A stretch of DNA of 64,000 bases from Perca fluviatilis (Eukaryota; Chordata; Actinopteri; Perciformes; Percidae): assembly GCF_010015445.1 (NCBI RefSeq), contig NC_053132.1, positions 32,357,001 through 32,421,000 of the forward strand, written 5' to 3'. The notes below the pieces were generated by a model. That model saw nothing but the letters and a program-made list of their open reading frames with translations, searched no databases and was not told where the DNA came from. This document shows, in pieces, positions 33,356 through 43,915 of the stretch (position 1 is its first letter; the number at the start of each line of letters is the position of its first letter). The position numbers were made by a program, and so were the translations under genes.

Positions 33356-36300
33356 AAGGTGAATATGGTGCAAAATGTAAGATCTTGTAGAATATGATGT
33401 GAGAACTTGCAGAACAAATAATCTGAACTTGTATGATAAAATATAAAATATTCACACACATGTGATCTGAATTTGAAGTAAAACAAATCTGAACTTGTAA
33501 GTTAAAATTTGCACTTGTAGAATATGTTCACACACCTGTATTCTGAGAAATACAGGTTTAAGTTAAAAATTGCAACCGGTCTCAAGCTAAAGCTGTTCCA
33601 GACCCCACTGCGAACCATGATGTAGTAGCCACAGGGAGGTGTTTAGATCAGAGGACCCACCTCTAGTTGACTTGGCCGACAAGGCTGAGACAGACTAAAA
33701 CTTATAACACCATAATTACTAATATATATACTATCATATTTGTGTACACAATTTGGCTTACTTTCTTATGTTTTAAGTATAACAAGTACAATGCTTTAGT
33801 TCTTTATTCCGTCGCTGTTTAGGAATATCTGTACACATAAGTAAAATGAAATTAGTCTGTGGCACTGCCAGCTACAACTTCACTGCACAGTGTGCACTGG
33901 CAGCATACTGCTCAAGAAGCTGACACAGATAACACAACATAACTTGCTCCGGAGCAAACACAGAGTCAACCCTGGTTCAACCCTGGTTGTGCCCTCGGTG
34001 TAACTGATTCTGGTGAGTGAAATTACTATGAGATTTTCTGCACAGAGGCTCCTTGTTCCAAACCCCTGAGGCCCCTTGGAACACTTTGAAGAACTAGTTA
34101 CTAGTGTTCTGGTGTAATGCTTTGTCAATTTCATTACCTACGTAACCTGGTCTTAATGTTCTCATCTATGGTGTATGTCAATTCAGGTACTTCTGTACAC
34201 TGTGAACACTTTGTATCCACTTGTGTAGTGCATACATTTCGACAGGGTACTGTTGTCTCAAATCATGCACGGTCGTTATGCACTGACCAGAAATTCTTCT
34301 TCTTCTTTTTAATAGTAAATCGGCACCGGGCGGAGCATTACTGCCACCTATTGTCGTCTGCCAAAATATATACTGGTTTGTCTTTACACTATCCGACCAC
34401 AGTATAGTGGGACTTATTGAAAAAAACAGTAGTATAACTCACATTGTTGTAGTTTGATTTCACCGTTTCAATTGCAATGGCTGCAGCGTCCTCGCCCGCA
34501 CTGCATTTTGCTATACTTTGTCAGTGTGAACACACTATGCAGTCAAAATATCAAGTGTAAGTACGTTGTATGCAAATTGAGACACAGCACCAGTCTCACC
34601 CTAACTTCCCTTTGACTTATACAATGGGTCCCTGCTCTCAATACTCCTAGAGGCCTACTTTGTCATTGTTGAGTTATGGTGAGAAGGCAGAGAATGAACT
34701 CCATGTGATATGCCTGGCTTGTTGGATAAGCAGCCATCGCTTTTAGCTTATGTATCCTGGGCCAGTCGTTGCCCTGTAATTGCTTCGCCAAATAATATGT
34801 GCGAAAGCACCCAACGACGTGATCTCTTATGCATATACAGGATTCCCTGGCATAAATAACACATAGGTTTGTCCTTGAGAGGGGGAGCAGATCAAAATGT
34901 ATTTAGAAGTGCGAAGTAGGAACAAAATTATTCCTTCTGACATTTAGTTACCATATTTAGATATGTTCACTGCTCTTCACTCTAATGCAAATTGTCAGCT
35001 TTCTTTTCTTTATCCTGTTCTAGGGAATGGGACGCAACTGATGCAATGAATATAAACAAGAGCTGTTAAAGGTGAAAGTCTTATGTAAAGAAACAGTAGT
35101 TGGTTTCCTAAAAGACAATGGAGCGGACTGCTATCTTGTTAACTATACGTCCTCTGTGTTACCTTTCAATGAACATGCTGTGTATCCTAAAAGCCCCCAA
35201 ATACACATTTGTTAATACAACCAGTAATCACTACATAAAAAATTACATTAATTTCTTGTTACTTTCTGTTGTCTAGCATGAGTATGTCATCAAGTCAAAA
35301 TAATGCAGTTTAGGGTGATAGGAAAATATATGATTATGCAACCTAACTCACCATATTTAGTCTAACATTGCTGGTATAACTTGTACTTTGTGGGGTATTT
35401 TTCCATTTTGACACAAACCTGTGTCATTTACATATTGGCTTTTCACTAATGTGCTGATGCAGGGTCTACATCTTTCTTTTTATTATTATTATTTTGTAGA
35501 ATCATTAAACGTCACCACCGTGATGGTTTTTCTCTGTGTAAAAATGCCAAAGAAATGGTATGGTTGTTCAGTGTGGGTGTCTATCTATATTATCACTGCC
35601 AGAATAGGTTGCCACAGCTGATGATGCTGCCACATGCAGAGCCAGACCTGTCTACTAACACTGGAAACTGGAGAAAGTTTTGATTACTATATGAGATTTT
35701 TTATTGTTAACATGAAAAAACACCACATTGGTTTTTATTATTTTGTGCAGAATGTACAGAGATGAGAAATTTAATGTTTTGATAGTTGTAATAACATAAA
35801 TGGGAAGTCATTTATCATTTAAAATGTTTTTATTCAAACAAAGTATAAAAACAAAGGGTACTTTGTACCATTAATTCCTCCTGGGAATAAAAAAGGAAAA
35901 CTATGTAAATTGTAATAAATAACTTAAAAGTACAGAAAAATGTAAGTATTTAATCATTGCACCCTGCTAGTTTTGATGAGTGAAATTGAGTTAATACAAC
36001 CGTTCTATTTACTGCCGAACGGTGGCATACAGTAAGGGCTCCCAAACTCACTTTTACGTTTGCTCTCGCATTAATTACTACTGCAACGAGAGTTCGCCGC
36101 CGAACAGGAAACGTAATTGTCAGACGCTATGAGTTGCTTGCACATTTATGGTTGTTTTCTGGGTGAGGACTGGCTGTGCAATCAGATGACAAGTTGTGTG
36201 TTGACTATTGAACTCAAAGACATAGTGCACAAATATAAATGCTGAGGGGACTTATTGTTGTTCTTTCATTAAAAAAGTGAAAAAAATTTAATAATTTGAG

Positions 36301-36479
36301 CAGTGATTTACCATTTAGTTTACTTGCCAGAATAAAAATGCTGAAATTGATTACGTTTCATGCCTTTCAGGTTTTATTCATTTTGTGTGTTATGTGAAAA
36401 ACATTCAGTAAGGTTAAGGTTTCTGTGATTTGTCTTGTCTTGAGTTTTTGGGAGAGTTCTTCAAGCTTTTAGCTTACTG
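33356..36479. other. Long unassigned intron stretch
   Basis: Near 33390-33520 an AATCTGAACTTGTA-type motif recurs. Around 34290-34350, CTTCTTCTTTTTAA...GCATTACTGCCACCTATTG resembles a common fish transposon end. Otherwise no coding, RNA or transposon structure was recognised. Confidence 0.4.
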
Positions 36480-36487
36480 CTCTAAGC

Positions 36488-37353
36488 TAGGGTGACCATA
36501 TTTTCATTTCCAAAAAAGAGGACACTCGGCCCAGCCTCGAGACAAATTCCGACAGGCTTCTCAGAGGTTAATGAACATGCTTTATTATGCCTCAATGGTG
36601 TAAAAATAACTTCTGTAATAAAATAAAATAAAATCTGTAACAACCTGTAACAAAATAATAGCTCTCTTTTAAAATAAATAAATAATATGAAATAATGTTC
36701 TAAATATGACCTCTTCTGTGCTAGAAAATCCAGCTTCAACAAAATATCTCTTAATACCTTTTCAATGTAATAAGATAAATACTAAAGACAACATATGTGC
36801 CAGCTTTGCACACGGTGCACTCTGCCTCTCGTACGTGGGACATTTTTTTTGCTGTTCAACTGTGAAGCTGCTCTAGCTGCACTAGTCTTGTTTTATGGTT
36901 GTGCGCAGGCTCCACGCAGAGCTTTCGCCGTAGCCTACATAAGTGGCATGATGTTTATACTTGTGCGCTGGTGTGTGCGTGTGTGTGTATGAGTGGATGA
37001 TAGAACGAGGGAGAAGTGAGTAACAAAGTTTCTCCCCTGTGTTTTCTGACCACGGTGGGAACTCTTTAGCAGGAAACACTTTGGCATTTTGTGTGCAATG
37101 CTGCTCCGCTGTCTGCTCTGGTCCCTGTATATGTGCACGTTGCAGAGCAGCCCACAAGGCAGCCTCTCGGGAATTACGTCAAACAACAAAGTACCGTAGT
37201 ATTGTGTGCAAAGCGCCAGTCAATTTAAGTACACGCTTAATGGTCCCATGAAAAACTGGACATTTTCATGAATTTATAAAAAAACCCCGGACGCCCCGGA
37301 CAGTAGGTAAAAAGTGGACATGTCCGGGCAAAAGAGGACGTTTGGTCACCCTA
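36488..37353. mobile_element. hAT element, 866 bp, non-autonomous
   Basis: Ends TAGGGTGACCA and TGGTCACCCTA, with GAGGAC motifs just inside both ends, flanked by a perfect 8 bp CTCTAAGC (36480-36487 and 37354-37361). No transposase ORF. An inner block (about 36890-37080: GCAGAGCTTTCGCCGTAGCCTACATAAGTGG) is shared with 49930-50165, so an element or fragment of that family lies within it. Confidence 0.9.
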
Positions 37354-37361
37354 CTCTAAGC

Positions 37362-38200
37362 AGACATTAGCAGCAGGAAAGTCATTAACAAAACAAAAGA
37401 TGTTGCCCCATCATCATGGCCACACATGGGGTAGGTGGTTTTCATTCAACTATTCAACCTAATCTTTAATCCACTCACTGAAAGGGGAGAGATGGCATGG
37501 CAAGGTTGGATTGATAACAGCTGTCAAATTTACAGAAGCAAGCAGTATACAGTAATATTATGAGGGTAATGAGGCTCATGTTACACTAGTTACCAAAGGT
37601 TTTATGTTATTAGATGCGCATTGCCTGTTTGGGAATGTTTACTGTAGGACAGCAATTACGTACCTTGACTTCTTACTTGTAGCTCTTACCAGACCTCCTG
37701 GCTTGCGCTAGCTAGCTAGCAAGGTGCAACCGAATGCTACGCAAGACATTTTTAGTCAACCAAAACGTTAAGACTAACTATGATGAAGTAAAACACTGTG
37801 AAATTGTCAAAGTTTAAGACGAAAACACAGACGCCCAAAATCCAGTTCACTATCGCTATCTCAATGTTCATAGTGCCATGGTTAGTATCGCTAGCCCTAA
37901 TTCTGCTTGTTACCATGGCAACCTGTCAAGGTAGCCCTGCCCTAAAGCATACCCTGCTTTATAGTTTTTCCTTTACTTTATTTTGCTACGCACTAGAAAG
38001 CAGGTTCAAGGTACATTTTAGATCAGGAAGCCACATCCGTCCACTTCTTTTATACAGTCTGTGATCATAACACAAATTTCCATAATACAATTCTCTCTGG
38101 GCAATATGTTTTGACTCAGTGGATGTTAAATGTTAAAACAGTATTTTCCCATTTCCCATTGTCGACTACTCAATGTCTCCCATAGCTCCATGCCCAAAGA
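37362..38200. other. Unassigned intron sequence
   Basis: Nothing recognised apart from a short CTAGCTAGCTAGC run near 37710. Confidence 0.4.
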
Positions 38201-38335
38201 TGCTAAAAGATTGCTAACATTAGCTAACACATATATGAAAAATACACATTTGAATAGTCATTTCAGCATTCAGTTAGTATTAATTGCTTTACAATTGGAA
38301 TTATATTTGACTTCCAAAATTCGTTTCAACAGCAA
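38200..38335. repeat. Dispersed repeat, partner of 18240-18490
   Basis: Inverted relative to the 18.3 kb copy; AAAATACACATTTGAATAGT and neighbouring blocks correspond. Family unrecognised. Confidence 0.5.
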
Positions 38336-38622
38336 AAGTGTGTACTGAGAGTATATCCGCATACAATGTATTACTTCTTCTTGGCAGTGATTCATTGTAG
38401 CCTATGTCACAATGGTTTGCAGACTGCTAAGGTGTAAAAGCTGCCTGCAGGCAAGTGTCATTGATTCAGGTTTGTAATTACTTTTAGACAGAAGGAAAGA
38501 GAGCTGTGAAGACAGTGAGAGGAGTGGAGGACTGCAAGATGAGGGCAGGGGACAAACACAGTCAGCTGGAAAATAATGTGTGTGAGAGAGTGTGCATGAA
38601 TGTGTGGTTACAGTGCACTTAC

Positions 38623-38676
38623 CTTGGAGCCTCGCTCATTAAAAATAATCTCCACGTCTAAAATCTTGCCAAATTG
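38623..38676 (-). CDS. rbfox3: rbfox3 coding exon, 54 bp (RRM, before and into RNP1)
   Basis: On the minus strand this exon reads QFGKILDVEIIFNERGSK, a central stretch of the RBFOX RNA-recognition motif. It is preceded by an acceptor (TTTCACAG) and followed by a donor (AAG|GTAAGT). It is exactly 18 codons in phase 0, the usual 54 nt size of this exon in RBFOX genes, and joins in frame to the exon at 28672-28764 so that GSK meets GFGFVTF to complete RNP1. RBFOX proteins bind UGCAUG in pre-mRNA and control neuronal alternative splicing in the nucleus. This exon alone would not separate RBFOX1, 2 and 3; the paralogue call comes from the exons at 28672, 24876 and 2122. The upstream exon with the first half of the RRM was not found and is probably outside the window. 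Confidence 0.95.
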
Positions 38677-38920
38677 CTGTGAAAGACAGGGAGGGAGCAG
38701 TAGGGCAGGGGATGAAGAGAAAAGAAGGGGAAGGAAATAATTAGAACATGATGACCTGCACTGTTCTCACATACTCTGAAATAAAAAAACACTAAAAAGA
38801 TCAAGCAGTTAAGGCTCCAAATTAACAAACCGATCTTCACCCGACAAGTAGATTATTAAAATATCCATTTGCACTTAATGCTGTTCAATGCTGTGTTTGC
38901 TCAGTCGTGGTAATAAAATA

Positions 38921-38921
<1 letters not shown>

Positions 38922-38953
<32 letters not shown>

Positions 38954-38977
38954 TGTGTGTGTGTGTGTGTGTGTGGT
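38922..38977. repeat. TG microsatellite upstream of the rbfox3 54 bp RRM exon
   Basis: Interrupted (TG)n, (CA)n in the transcript, about 245 nt upstream of the exon at 38623-38676. Confidence 0.85.
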
Positions 38978-39324
38978 GTGTGTTTGAGTGTGCATATATA
39001 TGTGTAGGGGACTAGGGCAATGCAGTGTTAATAAACATTACGGTACAGCTCTACTGAGCCATCTATTCCTGTAGCTCTGAGTAGTGATGACTTCATGAGC
39101 TTCTTTAATGATAAAATTATAACAATTAGAGATAAAATTCATCACCTTACGCCCTCAACTTCTAAAAGCTCACCATTGGGCGCAGGAAGACTGGAGAGAA
39201 TGATAAGACCTGATACATACTTAAGCTGCTTTTATCCTATAGACCTTCAACAATTAATGTTAAAGGTCTCTTCAGCCAAGCCAACTACCTGTCTCTTAGA
39301 CCCCATTCCAACGAGGCTACTTAA

Positions 39325-41647
39325 AGGGGTGATAGAATGCAAAACCGATTTTACCCTGTCATAGTTGAATAACGACAGTTCGGTGGGTAAATAGGACATA
39401 CATATAAGCTCAAAATCCCATTGACACCCCTTTACTATGAAAATTTCATATTTTGAAACTGCCGCTGAAAACGGGCGAATCCCAACAGAGCTGGAAGTTG
39501 ACGTCAACCTCCCAAAACCGGGAACCTTTGTCAGCCCATGGGTGTATTAAGAGAGAACGGTCACGCCCAACATTTACATAGGCTACCATGACACCTGAGA
39601 TCAGTTAGTCTTCTGAATCTAGGTCTTGCAGATCTCAGAAAATGTATACATTGTTCATATGCTATTTTACCGTTAAATTCACTTCTGAGACTTTTTTATG
39701 CGAGAAATCAACTACTTAGAGGTCAAATATGGGCCGTTTTTACGAAAATTGATGTCTAATTGCAAATTTTGTCCGACTGTGTGTCGGACTTCAGAGGCTG
39801 GTGCTGCCTGTGTTGCTGCCTCGCCGCCTGGCCTGCCTTCCTCCACAGACCCCGGCTTGCTGTGAGCCCGATTGACGCTCCGGCGGCATGCAGCCCACAG
39901 CACCTCATACCCGGCCCAAGTAGTCACCGTTTGGGCTGGTGGACTACTACCAAACACCGCTGCTCTGGAAAGAGCTCCAGGGCCTGCAACTCCCCTCTTC
40001 CTGCTAGCTAGCTAAATGCCCGGTGTATGTGAGTGAACGCCTCCAGCGAGCGCTTGACGCCAGCATTCTCTTATCACAGATTCTAGTTAATCTTATAATG
40101 TGTGTAATTATAATGTGTTGAGTTATTTAAACAAACGATTGGGAAAATAAACGCTGCGTTCCATGAGTCTCATTGATAGAGCCTGCGGCTGGATGGAGCT
40201 CTATCAATGAGAGCTAGCTAGCCTCCTCTTAGAATTCCTCTGGAATTCACAAATATTCATTAACTTGAAATCGGACACCGTTGTTAGCTATACAAAACAT
40301 TTAGTTAGATGTTGTATAAGTGGCGTGACGAAATTCAAACTGTAAATATACTCGAATTACGACCAAAAATGAAGCTAACTAGCCGCAATCTGTACGCACA
40401 TAGGATTGCAGGGACGCGTCGCCAGCTAACGAAACCCGTACAGCTCACAAATATTCATTAACTTGAAATCGGACACCATTTGTTAGCTTTATAAAACATA
40501 TAGTTAGATGTTGTATAAGTAGCGTGTCGAAATTCAAACTGCAAATTATACTCGAATTACGACCAAAAATGAAGCTAACTAGCCGCAATCTGTACACATA
40601 GGATTGAAGGGACAGTCGCAGCTAACGAAACCCTTACAGCTCACAAATATTCATTAACTTGAAATCGGAACCGTTGTTAGCTTTATAAAACATATAGTTA
40701 GATGTTGTATAAGTGGCGTGCCGAAATTCAAACTGTAAATATACTCAAATTACGACCAAAATTGAAGCTAACTAGCGCTGTAATCGTACACATAGGTTTG
40801 CAGGGACAGTCGTAATCCAAAACCCGTACAGCTCACAAATATTCATTAACTTGAAATCGGACACCGTTGTTAGCTTTATAAAACATATAGTTATATGTTG
40901 TATAGCTAAGTGGCGTGACGTGTGTAACATGTGGTAAGAGATTGCTGGTGTAACAAGCTCGCTGACCGCGCTCTCACACACGGGCCATTTAGCTAGCAGG
41001 AAGAGAGGAGATGCAGGCCCTGGAGCTATGTCAGGGCAGCGGCGTTTGGTAGTAGTCCACCAGCCCAAACGGTGACTTTGCGCGGGTATGAGGTGCTGTG
41101 GGCTGCAGCAGCCGTGCCGGAGCTCAATCGAGCTCACAGCAAGCCGGGGTCTGTGGAGGAAGGCAGGCCAGGCGGCGAGCCAGCAACACAGGCAGCTGAA
41201 CTCCGACACACACTTTTACCAAATTTGCAATTAGCCATCCATTTTCGTAAAACGGCCCATATTTGAGCTTTATATAGTTGATTTCTGGCATAAAAAAGTC
41301 TCAGAAGTGAATTTGGTAAGGAAACATTGCAGTGTCTGGAATATGGGATTCTGTCGCGTTTCTAATGTCTGTGTGTCTGTTATGGGATTCGCTCAACCAA
41401 TCAGCGATCTCTATGTGTTGTGCGGGGCTAAGGCTCAACCAAGCAGCGCGCGGGCTCATCTAAATATTCATGACCATACCATATTTGGAAGAAAAGCTCT
41501 TGTTACAAATAGGGCCAAAACACAGGGATGCATAAGGGCCAATAAAATATCAACCAGGCCATTTTCAGCCCAACTAATGTTACATACCCCATTAGGAGAC
41601 CATAAGGAACAGTGTGAAATACCCTATATAATCATTCTATCACCCCT
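39325..41647. mobile_element. Kolobok-like near-palindromic TTAA element K2, 2.3 kb
   Basis: Starts AGGGGTGATAGAATG and ends CATTCTATCACCCCT, flanked by TTAA (39321-39324 and 41648-41651). The arms are long inverted repeats: about 39760-40011 and 40970-41230 mirror each other (CACAGACCCCGGCTTGCTGTGAGC and complement). Between them lie 3.4 direct units of about 195 bp (40248-40920). No transposase is present. Removing the insert and one TTAA restores the LINE frame exactly (...RLLK then EALSVV...). TTAAAGGRR ends fit the T2/Kolobok MITE group. Confidence 0.85.
40248..40920. repeat. Tandem units of about 195 bp inside K2
   Basis: CACAAATATTCATTAACTTG starts at 40248, 40446, 40642 and 40834; spacings are 198, 196 and 192, and the last unit is partial. 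Each contains AAATCGGACACC, GTGACGAAATTCAAACTG and GAAGCTAACTAGC blocks. The same unit occurs in K1. Confidence 0.92.
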
Positions 41648-42963
41648 TTAAAGAAGCACTATCTGTGGTCAACACCACAATACTAGACACGATCAATTTG
41701 TCTTTATTAACAGGTCATGTACCGCAGTCATTTAAAATAGCTGTGATAAAACCTATTCTGAAAAAACCTACCCTCGATCCTGAAGTCTTAGCCAACTATA
41801 GACCTATATCTAACCTTTCCTTTCTCTCCAAAATCCTTGAGAAGGTAGTCGCTAACCAACTATGTGACTTTCTACAAAGGAACAGTCTATTTGAAGACTT
41901 TCAGTTAGGATTTAGAATGCATCATAGCACAGAGACGGCACTGGTGAAAATTACTAACGACTGCTGACAAAGGACTTGACTCCATACTTGTTTTATTAGA
42001 TCTTAGTGCTGCATTCGACACTATTATACCATCATGTTACAGAGACTGGAACACTTAGTTGGCATTAAAGGAATCGCACTAAGCTGGTTTAAGTCCTACT
42101 TCTCTGAGCGATCCCAATTTGTTAACATTAACAATAAACCCTCAAAGTACACTAAAGTTAGCCATGGCGTTCCTCAAGGCTCAGTGCTTGGACCAATTCT
42201 ATTTTCCTTATGTATGCTTCCTCTAGGCAATATTATTAGGAAACACTCAATTAACTTTCACTGTTACGCAGACGACACCCAATTATATCTGTTAATTAAG
42301 CCAGACGAAAGTGGTCAGTTAGCTGAACTTCAAGCGTGCATTACCCTGGCCTCCAGCACTACTGTCAGGAATGTAGCAGTAATGTTTGATCAGGATATAT
42401 CTTTCAATGCCCACTTAAAACAAACCTCAAGAACAGCCTTTTTCCATCTTCGTAACATTGCCAAAATTAGGAATATCCTGTCTCAAAACTGTGCTGATGC
42501 TGAAAAACTAGTCCATGCATTCGTTACTTCTAGGCTAGACTACTGTAATTCCTTCCTATCAGGTTGCTCAAATAAGTCCCTTAAGACTCTCCAGCTGATC
42601 CAGAATGCTGCAGCATGTGTTCTGACGAGAACTAAGAGAAAAGATCATGTTTCTCCTATATTAGCTTATCTGCACTGGCTTCCTGTGAAATTTAGGATCG
42701 AATATACCGAGAGACGGTAAGTGTATTGTCACTTCCGGTATTGTCACTTCCGGTGTTCCCGTGTTTCAAACGCTAGTTTGCTGCTCCAGCAAAAACTTAC
42801 TCAACTCTGCTTTATTGTTTAAATTAGCGGCTATTTGCCTGGATTGCATTTGAATTACAGTTGTTCTACTCAAGCACTTATACTTCGCTTCCCTTACAGC
42901 GACTGCCTCGCTGATCTTACAGTTGTTAAAACGCTGTTAGCTACTTTAGCTTAGCCATTAGCA

Positions 42964-43864
42964 ATGGCTAATTCATCTCCCTCTCCTGCTCTCTCTTGCT
43001 CTGTGTGTCAAATGTTTAGCTACTCTTCTGCCTCCTTTAGTGATAACGATACATGTAATAAATGTAGTATATTCGCTGCTGTGGAGGCAAGGCTTAGTGA
43101 GTTTGAGGCACGGCTCCGCATCATGGATTCAGAATCATATGCTTCCGTAGCTAGCCAGCGCCACGTAGTTGATGCGGGCCAACATACTGTAGCTTCTGTA
43201 GCTTCTGCAGCTTCTGCTAGCTGTCCCTCGGCAGGCCCTGAGCAGCCGGGCGAGTGGGTGACTGTCCGAGGGAAGCGTAGCGTTAGATCTAAACCAGGGA
43301 GTGCACATGATGACGGTCGCTCTAAACCGGAGCATCTTCGCCTCTCTAACAGTTTCTCCCTACTCAGTGATATACCCGCTGAGAAGCCAATTCTGGTTAT
43401 TGGACTCTACTATACTAACGCGGACATGTCGAAAGCGCCGGCTGAGGTGGTATGTGTCCCCCGGGCTAGAGCGGGCGATATAGAATTTCATCTAAAGCTG
43501 CTGGCTAAAAAGAACCGTAAATATAGTAAGATCCTACTTCCGCGGTAGGTGGTAATGAAGCTCGGAGATCACTAAAATTAATGTTGAGTCACTTTGTGTA
43601 TACGCAAAGACAATGTCGGACTCAGTAGTGTTCTCTGGACCCCTGCCAAACCTGACCAGTGATGAAATGTACAGCCGTACGTCATCCTTCCACCGCTGGT
43701 TGTCGGAGTGGTGCCCAGCTAACGATGAGGGCTATGTAAATAACTGGGGGGCATTCTGGGGAAAGCCTCGTCTGATTAGGAGAGACGGCATTCATCCCAC
43801 CTTGGACGGAGCCGCTCTCATATCAAAAAATCTGACCGAGTCTATTATCGATCATAAACCATGA
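42964..43864 (+). pseudogene. LINE copy B ORF1: zinc finger plus SGNH esterase-like domain
   Basis: From ATG 42964 the first part has a cysteine cluster (CSVCQMF...CNKCSIF), an acidic/coiled segment and a linker with RSKPGSAHDDGRSK. The start of an esterase-like domain (KPILVIGLYYTNADM) follows, where a canonical GDSxT-type block is not preserved. After a frame break near 43545 it resumes as SVVFSGPLPNLTS, MYSRTSSFHRWL and RDGIHPTLDGAALISKNL, containing the catalytic Asp-x-x-His (DGIHPT) block. CR1/L2 LINEs are known to carry such esterase ORF1 proteins, which bind RNA or lipid in the retrotransposition particle. Confidence 0.65.
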
Positions 43865-43915
43865 CAACCCAAGTTTGATATTAGTAATCAGAGGTGAAGT
43901 GCTACGCGCCCCTCT

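Larger units (their letters stand above)
39011..42699 (+). mobile_element. L2-like LINE (copy A), 5'-truncated, split by K2
   Basis: Before K2 it encodes SDDFMSFFNDKI...LDPIPTRLLK; after K2 it resumes with EALSVVNTTILDTINLSLL, VPQSFKIAVIKPILKKPTLD, NYRPISNLSFLSKILEKVV, QLGFRMHHSTETAL, GVPQGSVLGPILFSL and YADDTQLYL, all RT domain blocks. An approximately 10 bp loss near 41963 breaks the frame. A segment after LQACI (near 42338) is deleted. It continues to HWLPVKFRIE and stops at 42699, where copy B begins. The catalytic YADD is present, but the ORF is not continuous. Confidence 0.8.
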
